Of a DNA stretch of 64,000 bases, positions 8,789-16,784 are shown one piece after another; within the stretch, counting starts at the first letter, position 1, and the number at the start of each line of letters is the position of its first letter. This DNA comes from Hyphomicrobiales bacterium (lineage in GTDB: Bacteria > Pseudomonadota > Alphaproteobacteria > Rhizobiales > Rhizobiaceae): positions 124,001 through 188,000 of the forward strand of contig UEHQ01000034.1 in NCBI GenBank assembly GCA_900489925.1. Reading direction: 5' to 3'. The notes below the pieces were generated by a model that was given only the letters and a program-made list of their open reading frames with translations, was not told the DNA's origin and did not search any database. Position numbers and translations under genes: made by a program.

Positions 8789-9811
8789 TCATTCGCTCCG
8801 TGTAATCTTGGTCGAACGCACGGGCGTGCCGGCGTCGTCGACCCGGGCGTCGGCAAAGGCGATCATCAGTCGCTGTGCCGTCGGCAGCATCGCGAAGACC
8901 GCCGCAAGACCGGTTGCCGGCTTGAATGGCAAGGTGACGGTGCCGGGGACTGGCTCTTGGCCTGATGCGTCGAAGACGATGACGGGAGCCCCGGTCTCGA
9001 CGGCTGACACGGCCATGGCCGTCACCAGGCTCGCCGTATTGTCCTTGCCGCGGAAGAGGACCACGCCGATCGTCGGCCCAAGCATTTCCATCGGCCCGTG
9101 CCGAAGCTGGCCGCCTTCGAGCGAGAAGCAAGGGCGACGCGAAAGCTCCGTCAGGCCAAGCGCTAGCGCCTCGGCCACACCCTGTAAGCGCCGGCCCGAT
9201 GTTACCACAGTGGCAACATTTTCCAGCGCGGCAAGCGCATCAGCTATGCCGGGTTCTTCCGGAGCGGTCAGCGCTGCGATCGCAGCGCTCGGCTCCTCGC
9301 CCAACGCTGCGAGGATAGCGAGGTGCAGCGCGAAGGTGACGGTGAGACTGCGCGTTGCGGCAAAGGCGAGTTCGGTACCGCCGACGCCGACGAGAGAGGG
9401 CGCCGTGCGGGCCAGGAACGAACCACCCTCGAGCGTCAGGCCGAAGGTATCCGCGGTGCCGCCGGTTTCGTCGAACCAGCGCACGACCTCAGCGCTTTCG
9501 CCCGATTGCGATGTGACGAGCACCGTGCGTCCTTCGAGCGACAGCGGCTCCCCCAGTTGTTCGGACAGCGGCAAGGCGATCGCGTCGATGCCGAGCGCGC
9601 GATAGAGCGGCTCAACGGCGCGGCCAACGGCATGGGAGCCGCCCATGCCGAGCAGCAGCAGTCGCCCGGTCTTCTTGAGCGAGGCTGCAACGGCTTGAGC
9701 CGCGGCAGCGGCGCCTTCGTAGGAGGCAAGCGCATCGGCGTGCTGGCGGGCCATCTCGCGATCGATTGCAACAAGCCCGCTGGGTCGTGTTTTCTGATTG
9801 GTCATGGTCAT
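8789..9811 (-). CDS. SIS-domain sugar isomerase/deglycase-like protein
   Basis: A 340-residue protein with two SIS (sugar isomerase) domains, like the isomerase half of GlmS but without the glutaminase domain. Visible features are MGGSHAVGRAVEPLYR (about residues 57-72), the phosphosugar-binding VTSQSGESAEVVRW (about 98-111), and GGQLRHGPMEML in the second half, equivalent to the HGP segment of GlmS, AgaS and FrlB. It could remove an amine from a phosphorylated aminosugar or split a 6-phosphofructosamine. The start overlaps the permease stop (9808-9811); another ATG lies two codons downstream. Confidence 0.82.
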   Translation of the reverse strand: MTMTNQKTRPSGLVAIDREMARQHADALASYEGAAAAAQAVAASLKKTGRLLLLGMGGSHAVGRAVEPLYRALGIDAIALPLSEQLGEPLSLEGRTVLVTSQSGESAEVVRWFDETGGTADTFGLTLEGGSFLARTAPSLVGVGGTELAFAATRSLTVTFALHLAILAALGEEPSAAIAALTAPEEPGIADALAALENVATVVTSGRRLQGVAEALALGLTELSRRPCFSLEGGQLRHGPMEMLGPTIGVVLFRGKDNTASLVTAMAVSAVETGAPVIVFDASGQEPVPGTVTLPFKPATGLAAVFAMLPTAQRLMIAFADARVDDAGTPVRSTKITRSE

Positions 9812-10653
9812 CCCTTGACGCCGCCGCTGGTCAGCCCCGAAATCAGGGCACGTTGCATGACAAGACCGACCAGAACCGGTGGCAGGGCGGCAAGCACACC
9901 AGCGGTCGCGATCAGTCCGTAGTCGGAGACACGACCGCCGGCCAGATCGGCAATGGCAACCGTGAGTGTCTTGGCGCGCTGGTCGGAGGTGAACAACAGC
10001 GCATAGAAGAATTCGTCCCAGGCGAGCAGGAAGGCGAACAGCGCTGAGGTTGCCATGACAGGCATGGCGAGCGGCAGCGTGATGATCCGGAGCGTCTGGA
10101 ACAGGCCGGCGCCATCGATCATCGCTGCCGCTTCAATCTCTTTGGGAATGGAATCGAAGCCGGATTTCATCAGCCAGGTCGTGAAGGGCGCCAGGATCGT
10201 CAGATAGACGAGCGCGAGACCGAAGACGTTGTTCAGCATGCCGAGGTACGACAGACCCATGTAAAGCGGCACGGCCAGCGCAACCGGCGGCAGCATGTAG
10301 GTCGCAATCACCATCGACAGCGACCAGCCGACGGAGGGCGTGCGCGAGACAGCCCAGCCAGCGGGAATGGCAAGCGCAATCCCCGCGATCGTCGCCATGC
10401 CCGCGACTTCGATGCTGTTGCGCAGCGACGAGGTGAAGGCTGCACCGGCGCTGTTTTCCAATGTCGAGAGCAGGACGGCGTAACGCGAAAAGTCAGCGGT
10501 CTGTGGCCACCAGCGCAACGGCTTGGCAGCAAGGTCGGCAGCCGGCGAAATGCTCATGATGAAGAGCCAGAGGATCGGCGCGAGAATGACGGCCGCCAGA
10601 ACCAGCGCACACACGTAGATGAAGATCGAAAAGAGCGGGCTTCTGCGTTCCAT
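9808..10653 (-). CDS. Carbohydrate ABC importer permease (MalG type)
   Basis: A 281-residue permease with about six membrane segments. A longer open frame extends to 11553, but that part is only a shadow of the upstream permease; the start at 10653 begins MERRSPLFSIFIY and forms a 1-base TGATG overlap with that permease's stop. The EAA loop is EIEAAAMIDGAGLFQTLRII (about residues 170-189), and LAWDEFFYALLF near the C-terminus is typical of MalG-like subunits. Partner of 10653-11537. Confidence 0.9.
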   Translation of the reverse strand: MERRSPLFSIFIYVCALVLAAVILAPILWLFIMSISPAADLAAKPLRWWPQTADFSRYAVLLSTLENSAGAAFTSSLRNSIEVAGMATIAGIALAIPAGWAVSRTPSVGWSLSMVIATYMLPPVALAVPLYMGLSYLGMLNNVFGLALVYLTILAPFTTWLMKSGFDSIPKEIEAAAMIDGAGLFQTLRIITLPLAMPVMATSALFAFLLAWDEFFYALLFTSDQRAKTLTVAIADLAGGRVSDYGLIATAGVLAALPPVLVGLVMQRALISGLTSGGVKG

Positions 10654-11537
10654 CAGGCGGCACTCCCAGCGGTCTTGCGGACAAGGACGCCGTAGGCGGC
10701 AGCAAGCACCGTCACCAGCAGCGTCACCATCAGCGCGAGCGACGCCCCGGAGCCCGCCCGCTGGAAGGAGAACGCCTCCTGGTAAACCAGGATCGAAAGT
10801 GTGCGCGTGCTGTTTGCAGGGCCGCCGCGCGTCATCACCCAGATGATGTCGAAAACCTTGAACGCTTCGATCGTGCGCAGAACCAGCGCCACCATCAAGG
10901 GGCCCGCGAGGTAGGGCAGGATGACGAAGCGGAACCGGGAAAAAGGCCCGGCGCCATCGACCAGAGAGGCTGCCGTGATGTCTCGTGGAACCGCCTGCAG
11001 GGCGGCAAGCGCGATCAGCGCCACCAGGGGAAAGTTCTTCCAGCAATCCGCCACAATGAGCGCGGCCATCGCCGTGCCGGGTTCGCCAAGCCAAGAGCGG
11101 TAGGCGTCGATCAGGCCGAGTTGCGTGAGTGCTGCGTTGAGCGCGCCATATTCGGGATTGTAGATCAGTCGCCACAGGGTCGCGTTGACCACCGTCGGCA
11201 GAGCCCAGGGAAGGATCATGAGGGCTCGCAGGACCGCGCGTCCGTGGAAATTCTGGTTGAGAAGCAGAGCCGCGAGAACGCCGAGCACCATTTCGGCGGC
11301 AACCGAGACAATCGCGAACCAGGCCGTCGTTGCGAGCGTACGCTGGAAGTTTGATCCGGAAATCATCTTCACGTAATTGCCGAAACCGACGAAATTGCCC
11401 GCGGTGCCAACAAGCTTGGCATCGGTAAAGGAGAGGGTCACGGTGTCGACCAGCGGCCATCCGATGACGGCAATCATCACCACAAGCAGCGGCAACATCA
11501 ACAGCCACGCACGGGTTGTCATCCAGGTGCCGGACAT
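10653..11537 (-). CDS. Carbohydrate ABC importer permease (MalF/UgpA type)
   Basis: A 294-residue inner-membrane permease with about six hydrophobic segments, starting MSGTWMTTRAWLLMLPLLV. The EAA-type loop DITAASLVDGAGPFSRFRFV (about residues 187-206) contacts the ATPase. IEAFKVFDIIWVMTRGGPAN (about 227-246) is a hallmark of this family. It follows the binding protein by 73 bp, a gap filled by a strong hairpin, and overlaps the next permease by one base. Confidence 0.9.
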   Translation of the reverse strand: MSGTWMTTRAWLLMLPLLVVMIAVIGWPLVDTVTLSFTDAKLVGTAGNFVGFGNYVKMISGSNFQRTLATTAWFAIVSVAAEMVLGVLAALLLNQNFHGRAVLRALMILPWALPTVVNATLWRLIYNPEYGALNAALTQLGLIDAYRSWLGEPGTAMAALIVADCWKNFPLVALIALAALQAVPRDITAASLVDGAGPFSRFRFVILPYLAGPLMVALVLRTIEAFKVFDIIWVMTRGGPANSTRTLSILVYQEAFSFQRAGSGASLALMVTLLVTVLAAAYGVLVRKTAGSAA

Positions 11538-11574
11538 GGGCGCCCTCTCTCATTTCATCGGAATGGGATGGAAG

Positions 11575-11598
11575 CCAGGCGGCGGTCGCGCCGCCTGG
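11575..11598 (-). promoter_or_regulatory. Strong hairpin between binding-protein and permease genes
   Basis: CCAGGCGGCG (11575-11584) and CGCCGCCTGG (11589-11598) form a perfect 10-bp stem with a 4-base loop, 13 bp after the binding-protein stop on the minus strand. No T tract follows. It probably protects or sets the level of the binding-protein message relative to the permeases. Confidence 0.65.
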
Positions 11599-11610
11599 TG
11601 TTTGCAGGCC

Positions 11611-12849
11611 TTAGAGGCCGCTGTTGTCGGCAGCCGACTTCAGCGCATCTTCCGGCGACGACTGGCCGAGCAGAGATTCCTGGATCGCCTGCTGGAGGGC
11701 GGTCGAAAGCTCCTGATACTTCGGCGTCGTCGGGCGCGGATACATGGCTGCGAGGCCGACCTTGGCCGCGGAAATCAGCTCTTCCTGACCCTTGGTCACA
11801 GCCGGATCTTCATAGGACGATGCCCAGATCGGCAGGCTGAGCTTGGCATACTGATTCTGCGTCGCCTGCGAGGTCATGAAGGTGATGTACTTCCAGGCTT
11901 CGTCAGGATGCTTGCTGGCGGCCGTGATGCCGAGACCCATCGAACCGTTGACGGCGGATGCCTCGCTCTTGCCAGCAACACCCGGCGCCGGCACGACGCC
12001 GACCTTGCCCGCGACCTTGCTGTCCTTCGGGTCATTGGCCATGTTGTACATGTAGGTCCAGTTCAGCGCGAAGGCGGCGTCCCCGTTTTCAAAGACCTTG
12101 CGAACATCCTCCTCGAGGAATTCCTTGGAGTTCGGGTTGGTCAGGCCGGACTTGTAGCTCGAGACCATGTAGTTCAGCGCGTCGAGACCGCCGCCGCTCT
12201 GGAAGGCAGGCTTGCCGTCCTTCAGGAAGTCGCCCTTATAGGCGCTGACGAGGGTGGTATAGTCGCAGATCGCGGCTTCCGCCTGCGACCAGCTCCAGGC
12301 GATCGGCGTTGCCAGCAGGCCCTTGTCCTTGATGGTCTTCGCCTGCTCGGTCAACTCGTCCCAGGTCTTCGGCGGGGTCTTGATGCCGGCCTTTTCGAGG
12401 ATTTCCTTGTTGTAGAAGAGGTACTTCGTGTCGAGGATCCAAGGCATGCCGTAGTATTTGCCGTCATACTGGACGGTCGTCCAGGCACCCGGCAGGACAC
12501 CCTTCTTCATGTCGTCGCCGATCCGCGAGGATACATCAACGAGAACGTTGTTGCTCGCATACTCGGCCGGCCAGATGACGTCGAACAGGACGACGTCGTA
12601 ACCGCCACCCGAACCCTGCGCGAGCACGGTCTTGTCGTGCAGGCCTTCATAGGGAACGAATTCGAGATTGACCTTGACGTCGGGATTGGCCTTGGTGAAA
12701 GCGTCCGTCATGGCGCGGACATCAGCCTCGCTATAGGCCGCCTGCGCCATGAACAGCGCATTGATCGTCGTATCGGCAAAGGCATGCGGGGCAAAGGACG
12801 CTCCGATCAGGGCTGCGCCGAGCAGTGTCTTGTTTAAGGATTTCAACAT
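11611..12849 (-). CDS. Carbohydrate ABC importer, extracellular solute-binding protein
   Basis: A 412-residue family 1 solute-binding protein. The ATG at 12849 is preferred to the one 8 codons upstream because GGAGG sits 5 bases before it and it starts a good signal peptide (MLKSLNKTLLGAALIGASFA, cleavage near HAFAD, residue 25-27). The mature part shows GGGYDVVLFDVIWPAEYA, VPYEG, YYGMPWILDTKYLFYNKEIL and KTPPKTWDELTEQAK, typical for disaccharide or oligosaccharide binders. First gene of the minus-strand sugar operon and divergent from the ROK regulator at 13068. Confidence 0.9.
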   Translation of the reverse strand: MLKSLNKTLLGAALIGASFAPHAFADTTINALFMAQAAYSEADVRAMTDAFTKANPDVKVNLEFVPYEGLHDKTVLAQGSGGGYDVVLFDVIWPAEYASNNVLVDVSSRIGDDMKKGVLPGAWTTVQYDGKYYGMPWILDTKYLFYNKEILEKAGIKTPPKTWDELTEQAKTIKDKGLLATPIAWSWSQAEAAICDYTTLVSAYKGDFLKDGKPAFQSGGGLDALNYMVSSYKSGLTNPNSKEFLEEDVRKVFENGDAAFALNWTYMYNMANDPKDSKVAGKVGVVPAPGVAGKSEASAVNGSMGLGITAASKHPDEAWKYITFMTSQATQNQYAKLSLPIWASSYEDPAVTKGQEELISAAKVGLAAMYPRPTTPKYQELSTALQQAIQESLLGQSSPEDALKSAADNSGL

Positions 12850-13004
12850 TCCAGCCTCCAGTTTTTTTGACATTCACGCATTTCCGAGGGCGGCTGTGCG
12901 TCGCCATCGGCTATCGAAGAGGCACCAGTGGGCGGTGCCGAATTTCGGAGCGTCGTCCGAGCATTCTCGCTCTCTGCGTTCCCTGGAACTCTCCGGTTCC
13001 TTAT

Positions 13005-13025
13005 TAAGTCAATTGTCTTGACTTA
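13005..13025. promoter_or_regulatory. Candidate ROK-regulator operator (inverted repeat)
   Basis: TAAGTCAA (13005-13012) and TTGACTTA (13018-13025) form a perfect 8-bp inverted repeat around TTGTC. Each arm contains a TTGACT that could be the -35 element of one of the two divergent transcripts (sugar importer on minus, ROK gene on plus). The location fits a site where the ROK protein controls both genes. Confidence 0.6.
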
Positions 13026-13067
13026 TTTCTTCTTCAATATTCTACTGGTGTCAAGAGGGAATTGCGT

Positions 13068-14273
13068 ATGAACGACGTCCGCCCCATCAGGGCCAAGAGC
13101 GGTACCAACCACGAAGGCACCAGTGCCCATAACCGGCGCGTGATCATCGACGCGTTGAGGGTCAATGGTGCCTTGTCGCGGGCCGATCTGGCGCGGGCGA
13201 CGAGACTGACGAAGCAGACCGTTTCGAACATCATCGATGAACTGGAGCGCGACGGTCTCGTGAGTTCGCAGGAGGCGGTGAGAAAGGGTAGGGGGCAACC
13301 ATCGACGCCCTACGGCCTCGTGCCGGAAGGTGCATTTGCCATCGGCCTCCAGATCGACCGCTACACCACGCGGGCGCTTGCCGTCGACTTGGTCGGCAAC
13401 GTGCTGACCCGTGCAGAGGCGAACCTTCCTGCTGGTGGTCCGGCCAAGGGCGTCAAGGTCATTCTTGACCTGGTGGAAACGGTGCGCCGCGATCTCTCGG
13501 GCCTGGCGAAACAGTCGGAGCGTCGGCTTGTGGGTCTTGGCGCGGCAATGCCGGGGCCATTCGGCCTCGAGACGGCGGGTGACGACCCGTGGATGATGGG
13601 CGCATGGCAGAGCTTTCCACTTTTGGAGACTTTGGCAACCGGAACGGGGTTGAATGTCGGACTGCAGAACGACGCTGCCGCCTGTGCCACGGCCGAGCGG
13701 ATGATCGGCGCCGCGCACGGGCTCGATCACGCGGTATGTCTCTATCTCGGCTACGGTATCGGCGCCGGCCTCATCCTGGGCGGCGAGCTCTATAGCGGAG
13801 GAAACGGCAATGCCGGCGAGATCGGCATGGCGCTGTTGTCGCCAAGCGGCAACGCCACGCCGCTCGAACACCGGGCCGCGCTTTCGTCGCTGTACGAGCA
13901 TCTGGAAATCGATCCTGCCGATCCAACGGTCTACGACACAGTCAACAATCTCGCGGCCAAGGATGATCCGAGGGTCCGGTCCTGGATCGAGGCGGCGGCA
14001 ACGGATCTGCGCTGGAGCGTGCATCTGATCGAGACCATCTTCGATCCTCAGACGGTGATCCTGTGCGGCGGAGCACCGGAGGCGCTGGCAAGCCGCCTGC
14101 TTGCCGCCATGCAGCCGCTTCTGCCGTCGATCGCCGATCGTCGCGGCCGATCGATCCCGCGTCTGCAGCTCGGTATGACGGATCCGTGGGTCGTGGCGCT
14201 CGGTGCAGCGGCCGAGCCGATCAGCCGGGCCTTCGATCCACGGTTCTCGGCGATCCTCAAGGATTCGCTCTAA
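13068..14273 (+). CDS. ROK-family transcriptional regulator
   Basis: A 401-residue repressor with an N-terminal winged helix-turn-helix (about residues 23-80: LSRADLARATRLTKQTVSNI) and a C-terminal ROK (sugar-kinase-like) domain, with LGYGIGAGLILGGELYSGGN and NAGEIGMALLS in the ROK signature region. The ATG at 13068 follows AGAGGG; an in-frame TTG lies 6 bases upstream. It is divergent from the carbohydrate importer operon and likely senses the imported sugar or its phosphate. Confidence 0.88.
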   Translation: MNDVRPIRAKSGTNHEGTSAHNRRVIIDALRVNGALSRADLARATRLTKQTVSNIIDELERDGLVSSQEAVRKGRGQPSTPYGLVPEGAFAIGLQIDRYTTRALAVDLVGNVLTRAEANLPAGGPAKGVKVILDLVETVRRDLSGLAKQSERRLVGLGAAMPGPFGLETAGDDPWMMGAWQSFPLLETLATGTGLNVGLQNDAAACATAERMIGAAHGLDHAVCLYLGYGIGAGLILGGELYSGGNGNAGEIGMALLSPSGNATPLEHRAALSSLYEHLEIDPADPTVYDTVNNLAAKDDPRVRSWIEAAATDLRWSVHLIETIFDPQTVILCGGAPEALASRLLAAMQPLLPSIADRRGRSIPRLQLGMTDPWVVALGAAAEPISRAFDPRFSAILKDSL

Positions 14274-14282
14274 GACCAGCGT

Positions 14283-14768
14283 TCATCGGTGAATCGGATC
14301 GATCCAGCGTACGTCCTCCGGCTTTTCGATCGGTTCTATATCGAGATTGACCACGACAGGATCCTGGCCTGAGCGAACGACCACGCATTCCAGCGTTTCG
14401 TTCTTGCTCGCGTTGATCTCCTGATGTGGCACGTAGGGTGGCACGAAGATGAAGTCGCCCGGACCCGCTTCCGCGGTATATTCCAGATGGTCGCCCCACC
14501 GCATGCGTGCTGTCCCCTTCACGACATAGATGATGCTTTCGAGGTCGCCATGATGGTGAGCGCCCGTCTTGGCATTGGCACGGATGGTCACCGTGCCCGC
14601 CCAGATCTTTTCAGCGCCGGCGCGCGCATTGTCGATGGCTGTCGCGCGGTTCATCCCCGGTGTCTGCGCCGTGTTGGGGTCGAGCGCATTGCCGGGAATA
14701 ACCTGGACGCCATGCTCGCGCCAATCGATGGGGGCGTGGTGATCGTGGTCGCCATGATCGCTGGTCAA
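14283..14768 (-). CDS. Cupin-domain protein
   Basis: A 161-residue single cupin. Residues about 65-125 carry the metal-site motifs: GAHHHGDLESIIYVVKG (His and Glu ligands) and GDFIFVPPYVPHQEIN (last His). The N-terminus is His/Asp rich (MTSDHGDHDHHAP), which could bind metal. Single cupins of this type include sugar isomerases, dioxygenases and small regulators; the substrate is not evident. It is convergent with the ROK gene, 9 bp apart. Confidence 0.7.
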   Translation of the reverse strand: MTSDHGDHDHHAPIDWREHGVQVIPGNALDPNTAQTPGMNRATAIDNARAGAEKIWAGTVTIRANAKTGAHHHGDLESIIYVVKGTARMRWGDHLEYTAEAGPGDFIFVPPYVPHQEINASKNETLECVVVRSGQDPVVVNLDIEPIEKPEDVRWIDPIHR

Positions 14769-14838
14769 TCGTCGTCTCCTTGGCGAGGTATCATCGGCGC
14801 ATCATACGCCCGCACCTTGTCCGGGCAAGCGCGATCGG

Positions 14839-15171
14839 TCAGATGCCGCGAATGCCGGAAAGATCGTCGAGCTTCTCGCGCAGCCTGCGCTTGACGTCGT
14901 CGTCCTGCTGATCCATCGCCGTGACCAGATCCCGAAGGGTCCCGCGCAGACCATGAATCTGGTCCACAAGGTCGATGATGAGATCGACGCCCGCTTCGTT
15001 GACGCCCATGCTCCGCGTCAGATCGAGGATGAGCCGCCCACGGGCGACATCGGCATCCCGGAACTCGCGGGTGCCGGTGTGCGCGTCGGGAACCAGCCAT
15101 CCCTGTTCGACCCAGATATCCAGCACGGTGACGTCGATTTTCAGGTAACGGCGGAATTCAAGGTCGTTCAT
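14839..15171 (-). CDS. cbpM: Chaperone modulator CbpM-like protein
   Basis: A 110-residue protein with a MerR-like helical fold: MNDLEFRRYLKIDVTVLDIW, GWLVPDAHTGTREFRDADVARG, then a long helix to the end. This matches CbpM, which binds the J-domain of CbpA and inhibits it. Its start overlaps the stop of the CbpA-like gene (15168-15171), the usual cbpA-cbpM arrangement. Confidence 0.8.
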   Translation of the reverse strand: MNDLEFRRYLKIDVTVLDIWVEQGWLVPDAHTGTREFRDADVARGRLILDLTRSMGVNEAGVDLIIDLVDQIHGLRGTLRDLVTAMDQQDDDVKRRLREKLDDLSGIRGI

Positions 15172-16091
15172 GACTGATCTCCCATGCTCTTTCGCGGATC
15201 CTGCGGATTGGCGGGTGTCCAGCTGTTCATGAAATCCGTCAGTTGCTGGTCAGGCGCGTCAGGCAAGACGATCTTTAGCGACACATAGATGTCGCCGGCG
15301 CCCCCGCCGCGTTTCGGCACTCCCTTCCCCTTCAGCCGCAAGACCTTGCCGCTGTTGGAATTGGCAGGCAGGGTCAGGTTCACGGCGCCCGATGGGGTCG
15401 GCACACGCACCTTGCCACCCAGCACCGCCTCTGAAAGCGAGATCGGCAGCTCGAAGCGGATGTCATCGCCATCGCGCACATAAAAACGATGCGGCCGGAC
15501 ATGGATTTCAACCAGCGCATCGCCGGAGGCTGCGCCGCCGATGCCCGGATCTCCCTTGCCCTTCAATCTCAAGGTCTGGCCGTCGCGGGTGCCTGCCGGT
15601 ATCTGCAGGTCGAGCGCGGGGCCATCAGGCAGTCTGATCTGGGTTTTCGTGCCGTTCACCGCATCGAGGAAGTCGACTTCCATCGAGAAGTGCCTGTCAC
15701 CGCCCTGTGCGCGGAATTCCCGACCGCCGTGAGCACGCCGGGAAAAGAAGCTCGAGAAGACATCGTCGTTCTCGCCAAAATCGGCAAAGCCGCCGCTGTT
15801 GTGATACGGGCCGCTTGCGCCATCCGCGGACGCGTACTCGCGGTAGTAGTTGCGCGGTGCCTGTTCCGCACCGTTGATGTCGATCTCACCCCGGTCGAAA
15901 CGGCCGCGCTTTTCCTCGTCGCTCAGAATCTCATAGGCCGCGGAGACCTGCTTGAACCGCTCTTCGGCACTCTTGTCTCCGGGGTTGAGATCGGGATGTA
16001 GTTTCTTGGCAAGCTTGCGAAATGCGCTCTGAATATCTTTTTGCGTGGCGTCCTTCTTAACGCCGAGAAGCTCGTATGGATCGCGGCTCAT
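15168..16091 (-). CDS. cbpA: CbpA-type DnaJ co-chaperone
   Basis: A 307-residue J-protein of the zinc-finger-less class. The J-domain occupies about residues 1-70 (DPYELLGVKKDATQKDIQSA, with HPD at about 33-35). A Gly/Ser/Phe-rich linker (about 95-130) leads to two C-terminal beta domains that bind substrate (LPDGPALDLQIPAGTRDGQT; VRVPTPSGAVNLTLPANSNS). It should deliver misfolded proteins to DnaK. No CxxCxGxG repeats are present, so it is not DnaJ itself. Confidence 0.88.
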   Translation of the reverse strand: MSRDPYELLGVKKDATQKDIQSAFRKLAKKLHPDLNPGDKSAEERFKQVSAAYEILSDEEKRGRFDRGEIDINGAEQAPRNYYREYASADGASGPYHNSGGFADFGENDDVFSSFFSRRAHGGREFRAQGGDRHFSMEVDFLDAVNGTKTQIRLPDGPALDLQIPAGTRDGQTLRLKGKGDPGIGGAASGDALVEIHVRPHRFYVRDGDDIRFELPISLSEAVLGGKVRVPTPSGAVNLTLPANSNSGKVLRLKGKGVPKRGGGAGDIYVSLKIVLPDAPDQQLTDFMNSWTPANPQDPRKSMGDQS

Positions 16092-16190
16092 AAATGTCTC
16101 CGGTTCATCCGGCGGAAATCGCCGGCTTTTGCCGATATATAGGTTGGAGACTTTGCTCCGACGAGAGGCGCCGCGGCGCCCGGCAGCACA

Positions 16191-16706
16191 TCAGTTACGC
16201 TTGAGATTAAGCTCGCTGGTCACGACCTGCTGGCCCGAGTCAGGGTCCTTGTCGATGGTCCGGATGCGGATCGCGTCATTGCCGAGCCGCTGGATCGTCA
16301 TGCTGGCCGTGCGATCGCCATTGATGAGTTTGGACCATGTCACGGCAAGATTGATCGCATCGCCGCTGCGGCCGCCATTCAGGCTCGATACGCCGCCCGA
16401 AGGACCGATGTATTTGCCGGCATAACGTGTGCCGGTAACCGCTATATTGGCCGACACCGCCCTGGAAACGACGAGAAGCCCCTTACAGGTCCCATTCATG
16501 GAGAGGGCCTGGCCGTCGGCTTTGGATTGGAAATTGCAGCGCAGATTGATCGGTGAGGAAGCCGTCGTCCGCTTCATCATGCCTCCGCCGGTCCAATCAC
16601 CGGCAAGCGACTGCAGAAATGGCGCCTCGTTGGCGGCAAAGACGACTTCGGGGAAAGCGATCGCAAGGAAAAGCAAAGCGAGAACCGGCCTGCCAAAGCG
16701 TATCAT
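16191..16706 (-). CDS. Secreted hypothetical protein
   Basis: A 171-residue protein with a signal peptide (MIRFGRPVLALLFLAIAFPE, cut near VFAAN, about residue 25). The ATG at 16706 follows AAGGGGG by 6 bases; a further in-frame ATG at 16736 lacks this. The mature part is beta-rich with repeated Gly/Ser and reads AGDWTGGGMMKRTT, NFQSKADGQALSMNGTCKG, and AGKYIGPSGGVSSLNGG, resembling lipocalin-like periplasmic proteins of rhizobia. No catalytic motif is seen. The message leader contains the large dyad at 16713-16751. Confidence 0.7.
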   Translation of the reverse strand: MIRFGRPVLALLFLAIAFPEVVFAANEAPFLQSLAGDWTGGGMMKRTTASSPINLRCNFQSKADGQALSMNGTCKGLLVVSRAVSANIAVTGTRYAGKYIGPSGGVSSLNGGRSGDAINLAVTWSKLINGDRTASMTIQRLGNDAIRIRTIDKDPDSGQQVVTSELNLKRN

Positions 16707-16712
16707 GGCATT

Positions 16713-16751
16713 CCCCCTTGTGCGATTATGGCTCATAAATGCACAAGGGGG
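16713..16751 (-). promoter_or_regulatory. 11-bp inverted repeat covering the ribosome binding site
   Basis: CCCCCTTGTGC (16713-16723) and GCACAAGGGGG (16741-16751) are perfect inverted repeats 17 bases apart. In the minus-strand message of the secreted protein, the second arm contains the ribosome binding site AAGGGGG, which ends 6 bases before the ATG at 16706. Folding would therefore hide the site. It could equally be a protein-binding dyad. Confidence 0.65.
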
Positions 16752-16784
16752 CGCAAAGTTCCCGACTTTCGTCTGGTCGTATGA

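Noticed and set aside
9808-11553. A 581-codon frame that seems to fuse a permease to another protein
   Set aside because: Its first half is only a shadow of the first permease read in another frame; the real second permease starts at 10653 with a TGATG junction.
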